From assembly GCA_022225965.2 (NCBI GenBank), contig JAKJXP020000084.1, positions 62,001-126,000 of the forward strand: a DNA stretch of 64,000 nt, written 5' to 3'. The notes below the pieces were generated by a model. The model was not told the origin of the DNA, ran no database searches, and saw only the letters and a list, made by a program, of their open reading frames with translations. This DNA is from Diatrype stigma (taxonomy: Eukaryota > Ascomycota > Sordariomycetes > Xylariales > Diatrypaceae). Shown here piece after piece: positions 60,001-64,000 of the stretch; within the stretch, counting starts at the first letter, position 1; the number at the start of each line of letters is the position of its first letter. Made by a program: the position numbers and the translations under genes.

Positions 60001-62379
60001 TAGCTTGGTACACTGGAAAACGGGAACACTATATCTGCCCTATCTGCTTGCTCTCTCTCGCCGAAGACTTAGGTCAGAATATCTAACGAGGTATTGGCAT
60101 CGCGGGTGGAGCTGCTACTGGAGCTGCTACTACTGCATGCCACCTGTCCGAATTACAGTGACCGCCGGCAAAGGACATCATCGAAGGATGCCTACAGCAG
60201 CCAGTGTTCACGTGTTCAAGGACGGACGAAGCGGCAGCTTGCCCATCTACGTGATCTGGATTCTCCCCAAATCGTCTAATCCGCCCTAACTAGCGAAAGG
60301 TCGTAATGGACAGCTGATTGTAAGCTAATAAGCATATCCCCCAACAACCGAAGATACTCCAGCTGTGCTTCGACGACAGGACCCTTAGCAAGCAGAGAAA
60401 ACGGCAATAATATGCAACGTACGGAGTTAATGAAGCGCTATTCTTCGAATCCTGCCCGGACCCCTCACCGAATGAGTATTTAGCTGAAAACTAGCCAACT
60501 AAAACAGCCTATCGGTGACCTCCCTGATATTAAGGGAACAACTAGGTAGGTATGTTGTTTGCTATTCGGCCTTACGCTCTTTGCTATACGTAGGCGAGTA
60601 TCTCTGTGTCGGAGGGATGCCGAAAGAAGATTTTGGACGTCTCTCGACATCAGTTCATGCCGTGATCGCTGTCGGCCTAAATAGGGGCGGGGGGTGACGA
60701 GTACCACCGCTTTTTTGCTGGATGAGGTAGACGTTTGATGTCACTTTGGCGAAGAGTTTTCTCATAATGAAGTATTGATTCGTCTTTTAGAGCTCCATAT
60801 TGTGCGGCAGATCTGTTGATGAAAGGAAAACGGCTCGCTAATCTGATGTCCTCTCGAGCCTTGGCAGTGGAGGCGCCCCTTCCTCTTCCCTCTCACCCCC
60901 CTCTCACTCCCTGAGTTTTACGCTCTTTCGAATATGCTTCTCCGCAACCCGCGAATGATCGGCGGTACGCAAGGGATACCGACGTTCGTTCGTTGGTAGC
61001 GACGAGGATGTGTGGAAAGGGGACGTTCAGGCAACCGGCCCTCGCTAGTACCGTAGCAATTGGGCGGCAGAACGACGCGAGCGCGGGTTGGGCTCGTATA
61101 CGAAGAAGAAGGTATCATCCCTGCCGGACGAGAGGATGCCCTCGTTATCTGCTCGGCTAGGAGCGCCAGAGTGTTCTCGCCCTCGGCAGCCAGAGGACGC
61201 GGGCATGTTACTTTTTGACAAACCTCTCCTCTAGGCGGCAGTGGCGGCGGGAATACGAACTACTCACGCACCTCGCTATACCACTTGCCAGAAAGCCTTC
61301 TAGCTCGATGGGGGCAGGGGGGCGATGACTCTAGGAGAGGAGTTGCAAGTCCGTGATTAACAGCACGGGTATGGCATGAAGTAATATGTGGTATAGGAAG
61401 GCCGGACCGTCCGAGAGGAGTCAGTCAGTTAGTCACCCTATCAACTCACGTGCACCTCTGACCTAAGACCACCTACCTACTTCGACTATACTTTTCGGTT
61501 AGCAAATGCGGTAGGTCGGTTTGCTAGAGCAAAGCGGGGAGTAATGTCTACAATGCAAACTGGAGAAATCGATAGTGCGCTTGGTATGGAGACATAAGCC
61601 CCTGAGATGGCATGATAATCGATGGCTTATGAACATTTTCTCCTGATGTTCGATTCAGGATTGCGTCTGCTTCTGATTGGTGGCATGGATATATACACAA
61701 TGATATGGATAGGGGCTACGAAGGATCAGCGCCCAGGGACTTCACCACATCACTAATAGAGCATATAATATATGTGGATCTCAACTGATAATCTCCCTTC
61801 TGGGTCAACAAGGTATCAGCAGTCAGTTTATCTGTAAGATGACGCAGCAATTGTTAAAAAAAGCGGTAGGCCATTTTGAACGCGGCGGGTACCAATGTGC
61901 TCCCCCCTATCCCAATATTAGCGAGTGTGTAACGGGCCTATTTACGGCAAATGATGCGTCAAAGCGAAGCTTCGTTCGAGAACCAACGACTCTATTCGTA
62001 CAGCCTATTACTTATCCCGAGTTGGGCCGTGCTCATGGCGAGTACAAGCGTGCGCGTGCAGCGTATCCAAGATGTCATTGCCTTTACCGGAACGACAAGG
62101 CAGTGTTAGTATTACGCGTCTACCTGGGTAGAGAGGCCAGATTTCAAGCTCAGATAGATCGAGGTAATGTTTTTGTTATGACTTGTATAGTTTTGGTACA
62201 CGGAAAGACATCAGTAGCCATCCGATATTCAATCATGCTTCATCACCCACGATGAAACTCACGCAGGGGTCACAGCTTCGTACAATGTTCCTCCATTGCG
62301 ATTCTACCCTCTTCCGCCCTGACCTCTCCCCGTCTCTCCCTCCCGCCTCCCTCTCTCCTACTCCATTACCCCAGTCGGT
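54065..62379. other. 8.3-kb gene-poor region
   Basis: No gene could be supported. The first 150 bp (to 54214) extend the chitinase frame without an ATG. Noted content: A/T homopolymers near 55090-55125 and 55610-55655; a tRNA-like T-loop at about 56089-56099; (TAC/TACC)n-rich stretches around 56560-56585 and 58520-58690; an ACC/CAA microsatellite at about 58675-58770; GGACT repeats at about 59316-59345. A 138-codon frame at 61839-62255 has an ATG but no family signature or supporting context; I leave it unassigned. Confidence 0.45.
58675..58770. repeat. ACC/CCA microsatellite
   Basis: Imperfect trinucleotide array (ACCACC, CACTAC, CAACAC mixes), followed by a CGCTTCC direct repeat. Confidence 0.75.
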
Positions 62380-63197
62380 CTAAGCTTTCCACACCCTCTT
62401 GATCGTCTCGGTAACGCCAACATCGTTCGTTTCGAACTCGTACAGGCCGATGGCGACCAGCACGGTAGCAGCGTTCAGCGTCCACATGGAGAACTTGCGG
62501 AGCCCGGGGTAGCGGCTGTTCGGGACGTAGTCGATGACGATCTGCTGGAGGCCGGTGTGGCTGTGGACGAGCATGAAGGCGCAGAAGATGGCGTCCATGC
62601 CGGGGTTCAAGGAGCCGGCAGCGAAGGGGGCGAGCGTCAGAGGGACCAGCCCGAGGGCGACGGCCCTCTCGAAGGTCCAGTGGTAGGAGCCGTGTATGGG
62701 CGAGGGGTCGGGTACGGGGACCGGGTCGTTCACTGGATCCATGTGAGCTATGACAGCCTTACTTGCAGGGGGTGGAGGGGAAGCAATGGCTTGGCAGAGC
62801 ATAACCAACCAAGCTCCCTTGTTCACGCCTTTGTCCGGGGACAGGGACAATGACTGCGACCATGGAGTGCCGGAATAGACAGTAACATACCGGTTCCCTT
62901 GATAACCTCTGTAGATAAAAATCGTTAGTCGCCAGGGGGGCAATTGGCTTATGATCGACGTGCACGGGACTTACGCGGGCCCGGAGGTAGCAGGCTCCTC
63001 CGGCTCGAAGCATGGAAGGCGGCGACGCGCACGGCGTCTTTTGTCGCGGCGCTTCGGACCGGCAGCTGTCTGGAGAGCAGGGTGGATGTGAGACCAGCGG
63101 CGCGAGCGGGAGCGGCGGCAGCGGCGGCGTGCCGGGTCGATGCGCCGCCGAGGAGGGCAGTCTGCCGCAACAGATTCGGTCGAAGAATAGAAGCCAT
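62380..63197 (-). CDS. SDH4: Succinate dehydrogenase membrane anchor, small subunit (CybS)
   Basis: This subunit anchors complex II in the inner mitochondrial membrane and helps bind ubiquinone and haem b. Three exons on the minus strand (63197-62975, 62908-62891, 62732-62380) give 197 aa. Residues 1-70 form an Arg/Ala/Ser-rich mitochondrial presequence (MASILRPNLLRQTALLGG). The 18-nt middle exon encodes VIKGT with shared codons at both ends. It joins PPGPQ to VNDPVPVPDPSP. HGSYHWTFERAVALGLVPLT opens the membrane domain. LVHSHTGLQQIVIDYVP carries the haem-ligand type His and the quinone-site Asp-Tyr. The second intron is 158 nt. No frame break is seen. Length suits the family. Confidence 0.94.
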
Positions 63198-63945
63198 CTC
63201 GCTCGATCGATCAGCTTAGTGGGAGGAGGAGGAGGAGTCGTCAACGGTTCGTCAGTCGATAGCCGGGAACGGGAACGGAAGGGATGAGCGATGAGCGATG
63301 GCTCAGGCGCGCTGCTGGATGGGTTATGGGTTAGGTTAAGTTAGGTAGATTAAAGATAAAGATGATGCATGGCGGGATGGATGATGCATTGACCAGAACT
63401 TCCGCCTTCAAGGTTCAGGTTCATCAGAAGCGATTGCCGAGGATCGAAAATAGGAGACCTGTGATTGGCCACTTGTTTCCGCACGAACGGACGGTTATAG
63501 CAATAATCCATTTAACTCCTTGTCGCTTGTCCACTAGTGTAATACTGCTTTACAGCATAGTTATGCTATGTACGAAGTAGTACTATAGGAAATGGTGGGC
63601 TTGTCTCAACTATCTTATCGCTCTATCTTATCTCCCAATATTTTGGATCTCGAGCTTCGAAATTTCTAAGTCTGCCAATGTCAGTAGCTGAGGCCTGGAC
63701 TGGAGAATTGGCTTGAGGAAAATTGTCTCTCCACCGGACAGTTCTCGCGATACGATCTTTACAATACTACAATTGCGATACTACGGTACGGCGCACACGG
63801 CATAAGGCGACATTGTACCAAGGCCTAGCCTCACCCGCGTCCTACCTTTCAAGTCCTCAGAATTCGCCCATATGCTCCGGTAATCGGCTTTGAAGGAGCC
63901 GTTGCGCTCTTCGTCACATAATACTAAACGTCCACATCTGTCAAC
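63198..63945. other. Divergent promoter region of SDH4 and the right-edge gene
   Basis: 748 bp between head-to-head starts. A GGTTAGGTTAAGTTAGG-type stretch is at about 63328-63346. Nothing else seen. Confidence 0.45.
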
Positions 63946-64000
63946 ATGGCTTCACAAGGCCTCTTAGCGGGCGCTTCCGGAAACTCTCCTCTCAGACTAT
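63946..64000 (+). CDS. 5' end of an unidentified gene (cut by window edge)
   Basis: ATG in good context (TCAACATGG) opens MASQGLLAGASGNSPLRL and stays open to the edge. Too short to assign. Its start faces away from SDH4. Confidence 0.5.
   Translation, partial: MASQGLLAGASGNSPLRL

Noticed and set aside
61839..62255. 138-codon ATG-started frame
   Set aside because: No motif, no splice or context support; such a length can occur by chance in 8 kb of intergenic DNA.

Overview
The window is nuclear DNA of a filamentous ascomycete (Pezizomycotina, most likely Sordariomycetes). The reasons are short 5'-GT..AG-3' introns of 54-115 bp with CTAAC-type branch points, fungal-only proteins (MDM12 of ERMES, Zn2Cys6 regulator, Helo/SesA-like domain), and an AT-rich transposon relic whose mutations are almost all C-to-T/G-to-A, the mark of RIP. 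I cannot place the species.

Left part (1-9.2 kb): the 3' part of FAB1 (PI3P 5-kinase), MDM12 with unusually long low-complexity inserts, a 14/28-bp minisatellite, and a small C2H2-like zinc-finger gene. Next (11-28 kb) is an accessory block: old-yellow-enzyme oxidoreductase, FAD monooxygenase with a Baeyer-Villiger signature, 14-TM MFS exporter, divergent Zn2Cys6 regulator, an assembly gap (23828-23837), and an omega/ECM4-type glutathione transferase. It resembles the tailoring, export and regulation part of a metabolite or detoxification cluster, with no core synthase in view. From 30 to 36 kb lie a small Gly/Tyr/Ser-rich gene (81 aa, three exons), cytosolic thioredoxin reductase, a 106-aa membrane protein found by splicing, and a damaged secreted-protein-like gene.

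35847-43426 is a complete but RIP-destroyed Ty1/copia element on the minus strand (158-bp LTRs, GATAA target duplication). Inside it sits an un-RIPped, GC-richer insertion with a tRNA-like head and a perfect 16-bp target duplication, which I read as a SINE that arrived after RIP.

Beside the element (43.9-46.5 kb) is the most interesting feature. Two divergent genes share a ~19-residue motif: two C-terminal copies in a cytosolic helical-domain protein, and one N-terminal copy in a protein with a transmembrane segment, a Ser/Thr-rich stalk and a 12-Cys ectodomain. The copy numbers and positions match the HET-S/NWD2 amyloid-signalling pair, but the receptor side is a membrane protein rather than an NLR.

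The right part (47-64 kb) holds VPS53 (GARP complex), a GH18 chitinase-like gene with an altered catalytic signature, about 8 kb without recognisable genes, SDH4 (CybS) with an 18-nt exon, and the first codons of an unidentified gene at the right edge.
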